Assembly: GCA_937995825.1 (NCBI GenBank)
Contig: CALKJO010000002.1
Span: 248,001-312,000 of the forward strand
Source of the DNA: an uncultured Anaerolineae bacterium
GTDB taxonomy: Bacteria > Chloroflexota > Anaerolineae > Aggregatilineales > Phototrophicaceae
DNA: 64,000 nt
Reading direction: 5' to 3'
Shown here: positions 17,449 to 25,494 of the stretch, piece by piece
How the letters are laid out: each line of letters starts with the position of its first letter
Numbering within the stretch: position 1 is the first letter of the stretch
Notes under the pieces: model-generated
Seen by the model: only the letters and a program-made list of their open reading frames with translations
What the model was told of the DNA's origin: nothing
Database searches by the model: none
Translations under genes and position numbers: made by a program

Positions 17449-19847
17449 AGCACAGCGTTTGTGCTGGTGGCAGTGCTGACGCCGACAAAGACGTTATCAA
17501 CGCGCAGATGCGGTCGATTGTCCGCCATTGAGGCATAGATCGAGATCGTCGCGTTCGCCCAGTTGCGCCCTGGTCGTCCCGTCATGCGAAACTGCGTCAG
17601 CGGCGTATTCGGCGGCAGCCAGAACGAACATATGAACAGATCGCTGAAATCGGCATCGTGCAGTGCGATCACAGCGCGTTTGCGCTGCCCGCTGGAGTTG
17701 CCAAGATCGACTCGCGCTTCCAGCAGCGTTCCTGAGGCAATGGCAGTGCCGAGATTCTGGAAAATGACGCCCTGCGTGCTGTTGGTCTGGCGGTAGAACT
17801 GGAAGACGCCGCCGGTCACGTTCCAGATGGGGTTGATCGGCGCGCCGAAGATGTTCCAGTGCTGCGGCGGCGTATTCGGCGGCGATCCAGCGTTGTCGAA
17901 GTTCCCGTTGTACACGAGATTCGGCTCCCTTAGGTTGAGATACAGCGTGGTCGATGCGGTGGGCGGCGTAATGCCGTAGCGACCGACGACGATATGATAG
18001 GTTGTCCCCTGCCGCGCCGTGTAGGTGACGCGCGAGAGATAATTCGCCGCGCCGTCGTCGTCGCACGCCACTTCGGTCAGATTGCCTTCCCACCCGGTAT
18101 AGACCGCCAGCACGGTATCAGCGATGCCGTCGACCGAACTCGTGCCGAGGGTATCGATGGTGATTCTGCCTGTCAAGGGCGCGGTGAAGCGATACCAGAC
18201 CGTCCCCGCAAACGGCGCGCACGACGGAGTCGGATCGGTGGCGCTGTCCGTCGCGCCGAGCCATTGCTGGATATACGTGCCGCCGAGCGAGACCGGGCGC
18301 GCATTCGGGAACAGATCATTGGCTGGCGCGGGCGGCGGGGTTGGCGTCGGATTGACACTGCCGTTGCTAATGCGGACGGTGAACGTCGATCCGCTCTGGC
18401 TCAGCACTTCGATGCTGATCCTGCGCGCAGCGTCGTTATACGTTTCACCTGGCAGCCAGCGCGCCCCAGCATCGTTGGGGTTGGTGTTATAGGTGTCGGC
18501 ATCGACGACGTAGGCATGACCGCCGTTGCCCGTCCGCGCGGTGTTGACATCGTGGATGATGACCGCCGACGCCGGGATGTTCTGGTCATAGCCCGCGTTG
18601 ATATTGCGGACTTCGACGGTGTAGAACTGGCTGGTTGACGATCCGAACGGCACAATCGCCATCAGCGGGTTGGTCGTGGACTGCGGCAGGACGGTGCGTT
18701 CAAGCGTCAGCGTCACATTCTGCCCCGATCCGACGGTGACGATGCGCCCGCTCGGTATCCACTGCGCCATACGCAGATGGTAGCTGATCGTGCCTGGGGC
18801 GAGCGCGCCGTAGCCGGACACCGAGACCGCGCCCGTGCCGTTGGAATCGCTCATCACGTCCCACTGCGAGACGTAGATGCTCAAGCCCGTCGGCGGATTG
18901 TTGGCGGGTCCAGTTGAATGAGGAAATCCGAAACCATGCCCCATCTCATGGGCGATCACACTGTGATTCGCCGCCCACGGCGGCAACCATGTCGTCCGGT
19001 AGAATTTCGACTGCCCATCGGCATTGACCATACTGCCGCCGCCCCACGCGCAGCAGTCGAGCGAGTCGTTGAAGAACATGTTGATACCGACGAACGACGG
19101 GAAAAACACCTCGGCGTCATGCACGCCGACGCAGTCAGTGCGCAGCGCGTCCAGGTTAGCGATCGTGCTGGAGCCGCTGCCGGTGATATAGAACGAGCGC
19201 GGCCGCGGCAGCGCTTTCCACGCGGTGACAGTGGCAGTCCCGCTCAGGTTGATGTTGTTGTAAGAAAGCTGCCGCCAGTAATGATCCAGACCCGGATAAG
19301 CCGTGCTGAACAGCGTCTGATAGAACGAAGGTGCATTCGGCTGAGTGGAGATATCGCTGAAGCGGCAGAGCAGGTTGATCCAGGGCTGCGCTCCGCTCAC
19401 GCGGACATCGCGCAGTCCTTCGCCGCGCTGCGGCGCAATCGGGCTGACATGGCGCGCATTCAGCAGCGTCCCATTCAGTGCGCGGGACTCGGCGCGCAGC
19501 GTGCCGATGACTTCGACATACTGCCCGTAAAGCATCTGAAGCGTGCCTTCAGGCATGGCAACTTCAACCAGATCAGTCCCGCTTCCATCTTGCAGCGTCA
19601 CCAGGCGGACTCCAGCTTGCCCGCTGTCCGGCTGCGGATCGCCGTAGATCATGCTCAGCCAGCCTTCGACGCGAATTTCGCCCGCCCCTGGCTGGCGCGA
19701 GTCTTCCCCTTTGGGGATGATCGGCTGCTGCTGGGCGGACGCGCTCGGCGGATCGCCGGACAGCGCGCCGTAGACCACGATCAGCAGCGTGAGCATCAGC
19801 CCGATGAACAATGGCAAGGCGTAACTTCTCTGACGTTTTTGTCCCAT
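17424..19847 (-). CDS. Large secreted zinc metalloprotease (M6-like)
   Basis: 807 residues from ATG 19847 (AGGA seven bases upstream); longer starts lie in non-coding-looking sequence. A signal/anchor segment at about 9-26. The zincin motif is HEMGHGFGFPHS (about residue 310), followed by a DVMSD methionine-turn, as in M6/M11-type peptidases. Residues 80-135 resemble an OB-like domain. After a PTPTPPPAP linker come a pre-peptidase C-terminal-like beta domain (NDLFPNARPVSLG...WYRFTAP) and a carbohydrate-binding-like jelly roll (NLVYNGNFDNAGSPP). It would degrade extracellular protein and adhere to polymer. First gene of the run 19847 to 16166. Confidence 0.8.
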   Translation of the reverse strand: MGQKRQRSYALPLFIGLMLTLLIVVYGALSGDPPSASAQQQPIIPKGEDSRQPGAGEIRVEGWLSMIYGDPQPDSGQAGVRLVTLQDGSGTDLVEVAMPEGTLQMLYGQYVEVIGTLRAESRALNGTLLNARHVSPIAPQRGEGLRDVRVSGAQPWINLLCRFSDISTQPNAPSFYQTLFSTAYPGLDHYWRQLSYNNINLSGTATVTAWKALPRPRSFYITGSGSSTIANLDALRTDCVGVHDAEVFFPSFVGINMFFNDSLDCCAWGGGSMVNADGQSKFYRTTWLPPWAANHSVIAHEMGHGFGFPHSTGPANNPPTGLSIYVSQWDVMSDSNGTGAVSVSGYGALAPGTISYHLRMAQWIPSGRIVTVGSGQNVTLTLERTVLPQSTTNPLMAIVPFGSSTSQFYTVEVRNINAGYDQNIPASAVIIHDVNTARTGNGGHAYVVDADTYNTNPNDAGARWLPGETYNDAARRISIEVLSQSGSTFTVRISNGSVNPTPTPPPAPANDLFPNARPVSLGGTYIQQWLGATDSATDPTPSCAPFAGTVWYRFTAPLTGRITIDTLGTSSVDGIADTVLAVYTGWEGNLTEVACDDDGAANYLSRVTYTARQGTTYHIVVGRYGITPPTASTTLYLNLREPNLVYNGNFDNAGSPPNTPPQHWNIFGAPINPIWNVTGGVFQFYRQTNSTQGVIFQNLGTAIASGTLLEARVDLGNSSGQRKRAVIALHDADFSDLFICSFWLPPNTPLTQFRMTGRPGRNWANATISIYASMADNRPHLRVDNVFVGVSTATSTNAVLCYDPFAP

Positions 19848-19994
19848 CCGCGTTCCTATTCTCTTTGAGCAGCCTCTCACTTCAATCTTAACCGATACCT
19901 TATGCCATAAAAAGTAGGATTTACGGCTCGTGGATTTGGTAGTTGGTCGGTTTTTCTCTCGCATTTTGCGCGCTCTGTATGGTACGCTGGAACC

Positions 19995-20843
19995 ATGAAC
20001 GAAATCGCCTGTCACACCTGGAGTTTCAACGATCTGACGCTGCCGGAGGCGTTGGGGACGGTGGCGCGGCTCGGCTTTCGCGCCGTGGACATCGGCAGCG
20101 GCGCGGGCTGGAACATGGCAAACGCCGTGCGCAGTCCGGCTGCCGCCGCCGCCGAGATCATCGACGATCTGCGCTTGTTCAACCTGCGCCTGACCGATCT
20201 GGCGCTGATGTTTCCGCGCATCTCGGTCGAGCATGACGAGCAGCGCGAGAAGGATGTGCAGGGGTTTGTCGGATTGCTGCCGTTCGCGTCGGCGCTGGCG
20301 GGGGCGATGGACAACGCGCCGGGGATCACCCTATCGCCCGGCGTCGCGCATGTGCTGGAGGATGGATCGCGCGATGAAGCGGCATGGGCGCGCAGCGTCG
20401 AGTCGCTCAAAGCGATGGTGACCGCCGCGCGCGATTTCGGGCTGGCGGTCAGCATCGAGCCGCACCCGGACACGATGGCGGCGACGCCGGAAGACGCGCT
20501 GCGCCTATTGGAAGCCGTGCCGGAGCTGCGGCTGACGCTCGACTGGGCGAATCTGACCTATCGCGGTGCGTCCCACGAAGCCATCGCCGCGCTGCTGCCC
20601 AAAACGCGCCATATCCACCTTCGGCAGGCGTCGAAAGGCGCACTGCAAACCCCGCCCGAACGCGGCAAGATCGATCTTGCGCGCGTTGTCGCTGATGCGC
20701 GAGCGGCGGGCTACAGCGGCGCATTCTGCATCGAGATCATCCGGCTGACCGGACGCCATGGGATCGCGGCGCTCAATCCGCACCGTGAGGCGGCGCGGCT
20801 GCGCGACGTATTACGCGGCGCGGTGCGCGCATCCGCGCGTTAA
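19995..20843 (+). CDS. Sugar phosphate isomerase/epimerase-like TIM barrel
   Basis: 282 residues. Xylose-isomerase-like TIM barrel (AP endonuclease 2 family). Visible elements are ACHTWSFNDLTLPEAL, LGFRAVDIGSGAGW, VSIEPHPDT with the metal glutamate, LTLDWANLTYRG with an aspartate ligand, TRHIHLRQAS with a histidine ligand, and FCIEIIRL with the last glutamate. The metal site is intact, so an active isomerase, epimerase or dehydratase is likely, with unknown substrate. It starts its own transcript, divergent from the metalloprotease gene. Confidence 0.75.
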   Translation: MNEIACHTWSFNDLTLPEALGTVARLGFRAVDIGSGAGWNMANAVRSPAAAAAEIIDDLRLFNLRLTDLALMFPRISVEHDEQREKDVQGFVGLLPFASALAGAMDNAPGITLSPGVAHVLEDGSRDEAAWARSVESLKAMVTAARDFGLAVSIEPHPDTMAATPEDALRLLEAVPELRLTLDWANLTYRGASHEAIAALLPKTRHIHLRQASKGALQTPPERGKIDLARVVADARAAGYSGAFCIEIIRLTGRHGIAALNPHREAARLRDVLRGAVRASAR

Positions 20844-20855
20844 ATCGAGGACGGC

Positions 20856-21365
20856 ATGAATCGCATCCTTTTAATCGCACTCATCATCTTCGGAGTCGTG
20901 GCGGCGGTGGTTGTCGTCACGCTGGCGCTCACCCCCGATCAGACCAACCCGGCATTCGCGGCGGCGGAGGCATTCGTCCGCGCTGCCGGCGCGGGCGATG
21001 ACGCGGCGGCAGAAACCTGGCTGACCGATGAGCTGCGCGCCTATGTCGCCGCCTACTGCCCGAATGGGAGCTTGTCGGCGTGCATCGCGGGCTACACGCC
21101 GCCGGAGTGGGGCGGGCTGTTCAGCGTCGGCTTTCGCCGCGCCGCGCCGGATGGCACTGCCTGGGATGTTGACCTGATCGGCATCTACGAGCGCGATCGG
21201 GGCAACACGGGCGTCTGCATTTACACGCGCATGATCCCGTCCGGCGGCGATCCGACTGCGCCGGATGGCTGGCGCGTCGCGGCGTGGGCGGGATTCGCCT
21301 GGTGCGGCGATCCAAACACCCGCTCAATGGCGAAAAACCCCGCCGCGCCGAACCGCGCCCCATGA
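20856..21365 (+). CDS. Single-pass membrane protein of unknown function
   Basis: 169 residues. One N-terminal membrane helix (residues 4-26), then an extracytoplasmic domain that begins NPAFAAAEAFVRAAGAGDDAAAETWL, the pattern of small SnoaL/NTF2-like 'lumazine-binding' domains in lipoproteins. Four cysteines (YCPNGSLSAC, TGVC, WCGD) could pair. GAGG precedes the ATG. Its stop overlaps the start of the lipoprotein gene by ATGA, so the two are coupled. Family assignment is tentative. Confidence 0.6.
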   Translation: MNRILLIALIIFGVVAAVVVVTLALTPDQTNPAFAAAEAFVRAAGAGDDAAAETWLTDELRAYVAAYCPNGSLSACIAGYTPPEWGGLFSVGFRRAAPDGTAWDVDLIGIYERDRGNTGVCIYTRMIPSGGDPTAPDGWRVAAWAGFAWCGDPNTRSMAKNPAAPNRAP

Positions 21366-21757
21366 AATGCCTGCTGATCGCGGCGCTGCTGCTGCTGATC
21401 GCCGGCTGCATCTCGGCGACTCCGCCCCCGCATTTGGCGAACACGCCGGGCGCGCCGGTGATCGTCGATGGTGACTTGGTGATCACGGCGGCATTTCGCG
21501 TTCGCGCGCCGGCGGGCTGGCGGATCATCCTGGGGGCGGCGTCCGCGCCGCCGTCGGTGACGTTTGCCGCGCCGGATAACTGCGCGCTGATCGCCGTGTC
21601 TGCCGCGCCCATCGATGCGCCGCCGCTGCCGAATGCATGTCCCTCGGTTCAGACTCAGATGCAGCAGGTTGCAGTGAATGGGGAGGCGATCATGGTCTAT
21701 GCCGCTGCCGATGCACGGACAACCGCTGGCGTGGTCGCCAGCCTTGCCGCACCTTGA
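21362..21757 (+). CDS. Small lipoprotein of unknown function
   Basis: 131 residues from ATG 21362. A textbook lipobox, LLLLIAGC, gives a lipidated cysteine at residue 16. The mature part has VIVDGDLVITAAFRVRAPAGWRII, like PsbP/DUF1795-type stress lipoproteins that bind at the outer membrane face, but the match is weak. Translationally coupled to the preceding membrane protein. Processing would need LspA, which is encoded at 34288. Confidence 0.6.
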   Translation: MKCLLIAALLLLIAGCISATPPPHLANTPGAPVIVDGDLVITAAFRVRAPAGWRIILGAASAPPSVTFAAPDNCALIAVSAAPIDAPPLPNACPSVQTQMQQVAVNGEAIMVYAAADARTTAGVVASLAAP

Positions 21758-21783
21758 GCCTGATAAGGACAATTGGGTATGAT
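21754..21783 (+). promoter_or_regulatory. Promoter of the GNAT-like/methyltransferase operon
   Basis: TTGAGC 21754-21759 and TATGAT 21778-21783 with an 18-base spacer; the -35 box overlaps the lipoprotein stop codon. The start codon at 21816 is 32 bases beyond the -10 box. Confidence 0.45.
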
Positions 21784-21815
21784 TATGTATGGGTGGGGCG
21801 GCTGAGGACGGGAAC

Positions 21816-22844
21816 ATGGATGAGTCTGGGGCAAAAGCGGCGCGGCGGCGGCTGCGGATCATCAGCGATCATTGGCGGCTGACGTGCGTAGATCGCGGCG
21901 CAGAGATCGAAGCGCTCGATCTGGTGGATGTGGTCTATCATCCCTTCAAGTCCGAACCCACTCTGAACGTCGTCACCCCGCGCCGCAGCACCGCCTGGGT
22001 CTCCGCCAGCTATATCCAGCCCGGACTGGCTCGGCTGCGCGAACTCGGACGGACGCCGCGCGTCCAGTTCATCGCCGGCTTATACCCGCCGCAGTTCGCG
22101 GTCGTGCTGCGCGATCTCGGCTTGGGCATCGAACACGAGACCCCGCTCATGGCGCTGGAAACCCACGAGGACAATCTGCCCGACGCCATGCTGCCCGCCG
22201 GCGGACGGATCGCGCCCGTGACCGACTCGGACACGCGCCGCTTGTGGCAGTATGTCTGGCGCAGCGCCTACTACGATGTCAATCTGCTCGGCATCGACGA
22301 CACCGCGTCATCGGTCGATGCCCTGTCGCGCAGTCTCAAGCGCAAGCTGGAGGCGGTCGTCGCCCGGCTCGAAGCTCAGCAGTCCGCAGTGCCGTCGGCT
22401 CCGCAGCCGCTCATCTGCGATTTTCTCTACTGGCATCATCAGCAGCCGATGGGCGCGGCGCGCCTGATCATCCGTCCCGACCTGGGCAGCGCGCACCTGG
22501 AGACGCTCGCGCTGCACGAGACGGCGCTGCGCGATATGCTGGCATCGATGGAGGCAGACGCCTTCGCGCCGATCCTGCCGCATGACCAAGCGCCCGCGTG
22601 GGATGCAGTCGATGAGGATGCGCTGCGCGTCGATATGCTCAGCGCGCTGATCGCAGCGGCGCTGCGATCAGCGCATGAGCAGGGCGGCAAGCTGGTCTTC
22701 GTGCCGGCGGAGGACGACGCCGAACGCCGCGCCTGCCGCCGAGTCGGGTTTATCGACCTGAGCAGTTTCGTCCGTTACGCGCCGGTATCCCGACGAGAGG
22801 AAGATCGTTATGTGGCAGAGGCTGTTCATTCGCCTGGACGGTGA
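21816..22844 (+). CDS. GNAT-like acetyltransferase domain protein (divergent)
   Basis: 342 residues from ATG 21816 (GAGG upstream). The second half looks like a divergent GNAT fold: MGAARLIIRPDLGSAHLETL, then LSALIAAALRSAHEQGGKLVFVPAEDDAERRACRRVGFIDLSSF, where the terminal RRVGF element is the usual last GNAT motif. The canonical Q/R-x-x-G-x-G/A pyrophosphate loop is not clear, so activity is uncertain. The first half may be a second degenerate copy. It overlaps the next gene by 35 bases. Confidence 0.5.
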   Translation: MDESGAKAARRRLRIISDHWRLTCVDRGAEIEALDLVDVVYHPFKSEPTLNVVTPRRSTAWVSASYIQPGLARLRELGRTPRVQFIAGLYPPQFAVVLRDLGLGIEHETPLMALETHEDNLPDAMLPAGGRIAPVTDSDTRRLWQYVWRSAYYDVNLLGIDDTASSVDALSRSLKRKLEAVVARLEAQQSAVPSAPQPLICDFLYWHHQQPMGAARLIIRPDLGSAHLETLALHETALRDMLASMEADAFAPILPHDQAPAWDAVDEDALRVDMLSALIAAALRSAHEQGGKLVFVPAEDDAERRACRRVGFIDLSSFVRYAPVSRREEDRYVAEAVHSPGR

Positions 22845-23625
22845 CCCATCGGCGCTCGCTGACGCGCTGATCGCGGCGGCGCGGGCAGAACGTTACACGC
22901 CGTATGATCCATTCGGGCTGATGCCCGGATTGTCCTATCCGCGCGCGATCAGGGCGTTTGCCGCGCCGCGCGCCTTGAACGGCTGGGGAGCGGTGATCGC
23001 GTCCGCTGATCCGATTCCGAGCGCGGTGATCGCGTCTGCCGCTGAGTCGCTCGGCGCCGCCGCGCTGCATCTGACGCTTGATGCGGTGGGGCGCGCCGAG
23101 ATCGCCTGGTTCGACGGCGATCCGCCGCCTGACCTGGCTCACATCATCGACGGCGATCCGCTGACGGTCGAGCGCTGTGCGGTTCCCGCGCCCGCGTCAG
23201 CGCTTGAAGCGCCGGTGCTGGCGCTGCCTGCCGACGCACTGCCGGAAGATATGCGGTCGGCGCTGATCAAAGGGCAGATCGATGGGACTCAGGCGGAAAA
23301 GCTGTTCGCGAAGATGGCGGGCGCGGTCGCAGGCAAGGTCGGCGTTGGCGGGGAAGATGCGGAGGCGGCGAAAAAGCTGCTTCAGACCGCGCAGATCGAC
23401 TGGGAAAGCAGCGGCGGTCGCCGGATTCGCGCTGCCATTGGGCTGTTCGGCTTGGGCGAGGCGCTGAGTCTGCCGGATTTCACGGCGCTGCGGGATGCCT
23501 ACGCGCTCCATGCGCGCAAACGGCGCAAGCCGGACGCGATTCTTTATCCGGGTGACGCTGAAGCGATGGCAGCAGTCCCGGACGCGCTGGCATACACGCC
23601 GATCTTTGCGGGGAGGCGCGCCTGA
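22810..23625 (+). CDS. Conserved-looking protein of unknown function
   Basis: 271 residues; GAGG precedes the ATG. Begins MWQRLFIRLDGDPSALADAL. No membrane segment or known motif. Residues about 150-180 (ALIKGQIDGTQAEKLFAKMAG) and 185-200 (EDAEAAKKLLQTAQIDW) are helical and charged. I do not recognise a family. It overlaps the upstream gene by 35 bases and shares a TGATG junction with the methyltransferase gene, so all three form one tightly packed operon. Confidence 0.6.
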   Translation: MWQRLFIRLDGDPSALADALIAAARAERYTPYDPFGLMPGLSYPRAIRAFAAPRALNGWGAVIASADPIPSAVIASAAESLGAAALHLTLDAVGRAEIAWFDGDPPPDLAHIIDGDPLTVERCAVPAPASALEAPVLALPADALPEDMRSALIKGQIDGTQAEKLFAKMAGAVAGKVGVGGEDAEAAKKLLQTAQIDWESSGGRRIRAAIGLFGLGEALSLPDFTALRDAYALHARKRRKPDAILYPGDAEAMAAVPDALAYTPIFAGRRA

Positions 23626-24173
23626 TGGCGGGGCAGGATCGACTGCGCTGGGATGCCATTTACAACGAACGGCGCGATCAGCCCTATCCGCCGCCCGATC
23701 CACTGCTGCTGCAGTTCGCGCCGCCGGCTGAGGGCGCGCGGGCGCTCGATCTGGCGGGGGGACTCGGTCAGAATGCGCTCTGGCTGGCGGAACAGGGCTA
23801 TGTCGTCGATCTGGTCGACATCAGCCGCGCCGCTCTCACCCGCGCCCAGGAAGAAGCCGCGCGGCGGAGCCTGCGCGGGGTCAACTTCATTCAGATGGAC
23901 TTGGACAGCGCCGCATTCGAAGCTGAGACCTACGATCTGATCGCGGTCTTTCGCTTTCTCGACCGCACGCTCTTCCCGATGCTGCGCGCGGCGGTCAAAC
24001 CGGGGGGAAGGATCATCTATCAGACGTTCAATACGCGCTACCGCCCGCCGCAGCCGTTCAACCCCGATCATCTGCTGCGCATCGGGGAATTGGCGGGCAT
24101 TTTCGCCGATTGGCGCCTCTTGCACCTGTCTGAGCCGGATTTCGTGACTCAGGTCGTGGCGATCAAGCCGTGA
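23625..24173 (+). CDS. Class I SAM-dependent methyltransferase
   Basis: 182 residues. Motif I is ALDLAGGLGQNALWLAEQGY, with GGLGQ for the more common GxGxG. The acidic residue after strand 2 is in VVDLVDISRAAL, motif II/III is NFIQMDLDSAAF, and motif IV is YDLIAVFRFLDR. A small tellurite-resistance (TehB)-like methyltransferase is the closest type. Substrate unknown. Last gene of the three-gene operon, ending two bases from the convergent receiver gene. Confidence 0.8.
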   Translation: MAGQDRLRWDAIYNERRDQPYPPPDPLLLQFAPPAEGARALDLAGGLGQNALWLAEQGYVVDLVDISRAALTRAQEEAARRSLRGVNFIQMDLDSAAFEAETYDLIAVFRFLDRTLFPMLRAAVKPGGRIIYQTFNTRYRPPQPFNPDHLLRIGELAGIFADWRLLHLSEPDFVTQVVAIKP

Positions 24174-24174
24174 A

Positions 24175-24552
24175 TCAGGCGATCTCCCAAACCGGCTCGC
24201 CGTTCAGGATGCGCGCGATCTGATTTGGAAAGAGCGCGTGATCGAGCGGTTTGCCGATGAAGCCGTCAAAGCCAGCTTGTTTGACGCGGTTGATCTCGCT
24301 TACATGCACCGTATAGGCAATGATCGGGACATTCTGAATCTGCTCGCGCAGCAGCAGGCGCGCATCAAAGCCGGAAACACCTGGCATCTCCAGATCGAGA
24401 AAGATGACATCCACGGGCGCTAACTCCGGGATCAGCTTTTGCAGCTTGCGCGAGTCGACCACTTCGGTGACAGTGATCCCCTCGCGCGCCAACAGCTGCG
24501 CTAGCACTTTCAGGTTTTTCGGATTGTCGTCCACAATCAGCGCGTGGCACAT
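24175..24552 (-). CDS. Stand-alone response regulator receiver, copy 1
   Basis: 125 residues, one CheY-like receiver and nothing else. Acidic pair VDDN, phospho-acceptor aspartate in VIFLDLEMPG, threonine in AYTVHVS, lysine in GFIGKPLD. It ends with FPNQIARILNGEPVWEI, a tail shared in form with the two receivers upstream. With no output domain, it would act by protein contact, like CheY or DivK, or as a shuttle in a phosphorelay. Last of the four-gene signalling cluster. Confidence 0.85.
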   Translation of the reverse strand: MCHALIVDDNPKNLKVLAQLLAREGITVTEVVDSRKLQKLIPELAPVDVIFLDLEMPGVSGFDARLLLREQIQNVPIIAYTVHVSEINRVKQAGFDGFIGKPLDHALFPNQIARILNGEPVWEIA

Positions 24553-24604
24553 GAGACTGGTTCCTCTCTATCTATCTGTTGTGTAAGTGGAGCATAACAT
24601 ATCG

Positions 24605-25036
24605 CTAGCCGGTATACCAAATTTCCTCGCCTTCCAAAATCGCGGCGATCTGCAGCGGGAACAGCTGCTTATCAATCGGCTTGGCGATGAAGCCGTTGAA
24701 GCCCAGCTGTTGCGCTTTAGGGACAGCGACAGCCGGTTCCATCGCCGAAACAGCCACAATCGGGGTGTCGGCAAAGCGCGAGACGCCGCGAATCTGCTTG
24801 AAAATGTCAAATCCAGACAAGCCATCGTGGAGCATCAGGTCAAGGATGATCAGATCGATGTGGATCGCATTTCTTATACGCACGAGTGCTTCCGTCCCCC
24901 ATCGGTCAAAGCCGGTTCGCGCCTCATGTTTCATGAACATCAGTTGAAAAATGAGGCGATTCTCGGTGTTGTCCTCGATGATGAAGATGTGCTTATTGCG
25001 CAGCATGGATGGAGCCATGTCGATGACCTTAACCAC
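24605..25036 (-). CDS. Stand-alone response regulator receiver, copy 2
   Basis: 143 residues with a GTG start preceded by AAAAGGA. Receiver signature: acidic pair IIEDN, acceptor in LIILDLMLHDG, serine in AVSAMEPA, lysine in GFIAKPID. Ends FPLQIAAILEGEEIWYTG. No output domain. The shared F-P-x-x-I-x-x-I-L-x-G-x-x-x-W tail shows that this and its neighbours come from duplication. Confidence 0.85.
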   Translation of the reverse strand: MVKVIDMAPSMLRNKHIFIIEDNTENRLIFQLMFMKHEARTGFDRWGTEALVRIRNAIHIDLIILDLMLHDGLSGFDIFKQIRGVSRFADTPIVAVSAMEPAVAVPKAQQLGFNGFIAKPIDKQLFPLQIAAILEGEEIWYTG

Positions 25037-25054
25037 GTGTAATCCTTTTCAGCG

Positions 25055-25471
25055 TTAATCTGCCATGTGCCAAACGACTTTGCCAGCCAGAATGCTGCTG
25101 AGCATGTCTGGGAACGTTTCGATATTGATCGGTTTGCCGATGCAGCCGTCGAAGCCAGCGTCTTTAAGCCGCTGAACTTCCTCCACCATGACGCTGGCGG
25201 TGAGCGCGACAATCGGCATCTTTTTCGCCCAGTTCAACTGTCTGAGCATTTCGAGCATGGCGAAGCCGTCGTAAGGCTTCATCTGGATGTCGAGCAGGAT
25301 CAGAGTGGGCTTGGGATCGAGCGCCTCCAGATTGCTCAGAAAATGCTGGCTGTCTTCGAGGATGGTGACGTGAGCCAACTTCATTCTGCCGCGCAGCAGC
25401 ATCGACATCAGTCGGCGGCTGTGTGGATCATCTTCAACGTACAGGATGCTTATGGGAGACTGTGCCATCAT
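25055..25471 (-). CDS. Stand-alone response regulator receiver, copy 3
   Basis: 138 residues; AGGTGA upstream of ATG 25471. Receiver signature: YVEDDPHSRR, acceptor aspartate in LILLDIQMKPYDG, threonine in ALTASVMVEE, lysine in GCIGKPIN. Ends FPDMLSSILAGKVVWHMAD, the same tail as the other two copies. It starts 23 bases after the histidine kinase stop, so it is the likely first phosphate acceptor. Confidence 0.85.
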   Translation of the reverse strand: MMAQSPISILYVEDDPHSRRLMSMLLRGRMKLAHVTILEDSQHFLSNLEALDPKPTLILLDIQMKPYDGFAMLEMLRQLNWAKKMPIVALTASVMVEEVQRLKDAGFDGCIGKPINIETFPDMLSSILAGKVVWHMAD

Positions 25472-25494
25472 GGGTATTCACCTGGGTTGGAATG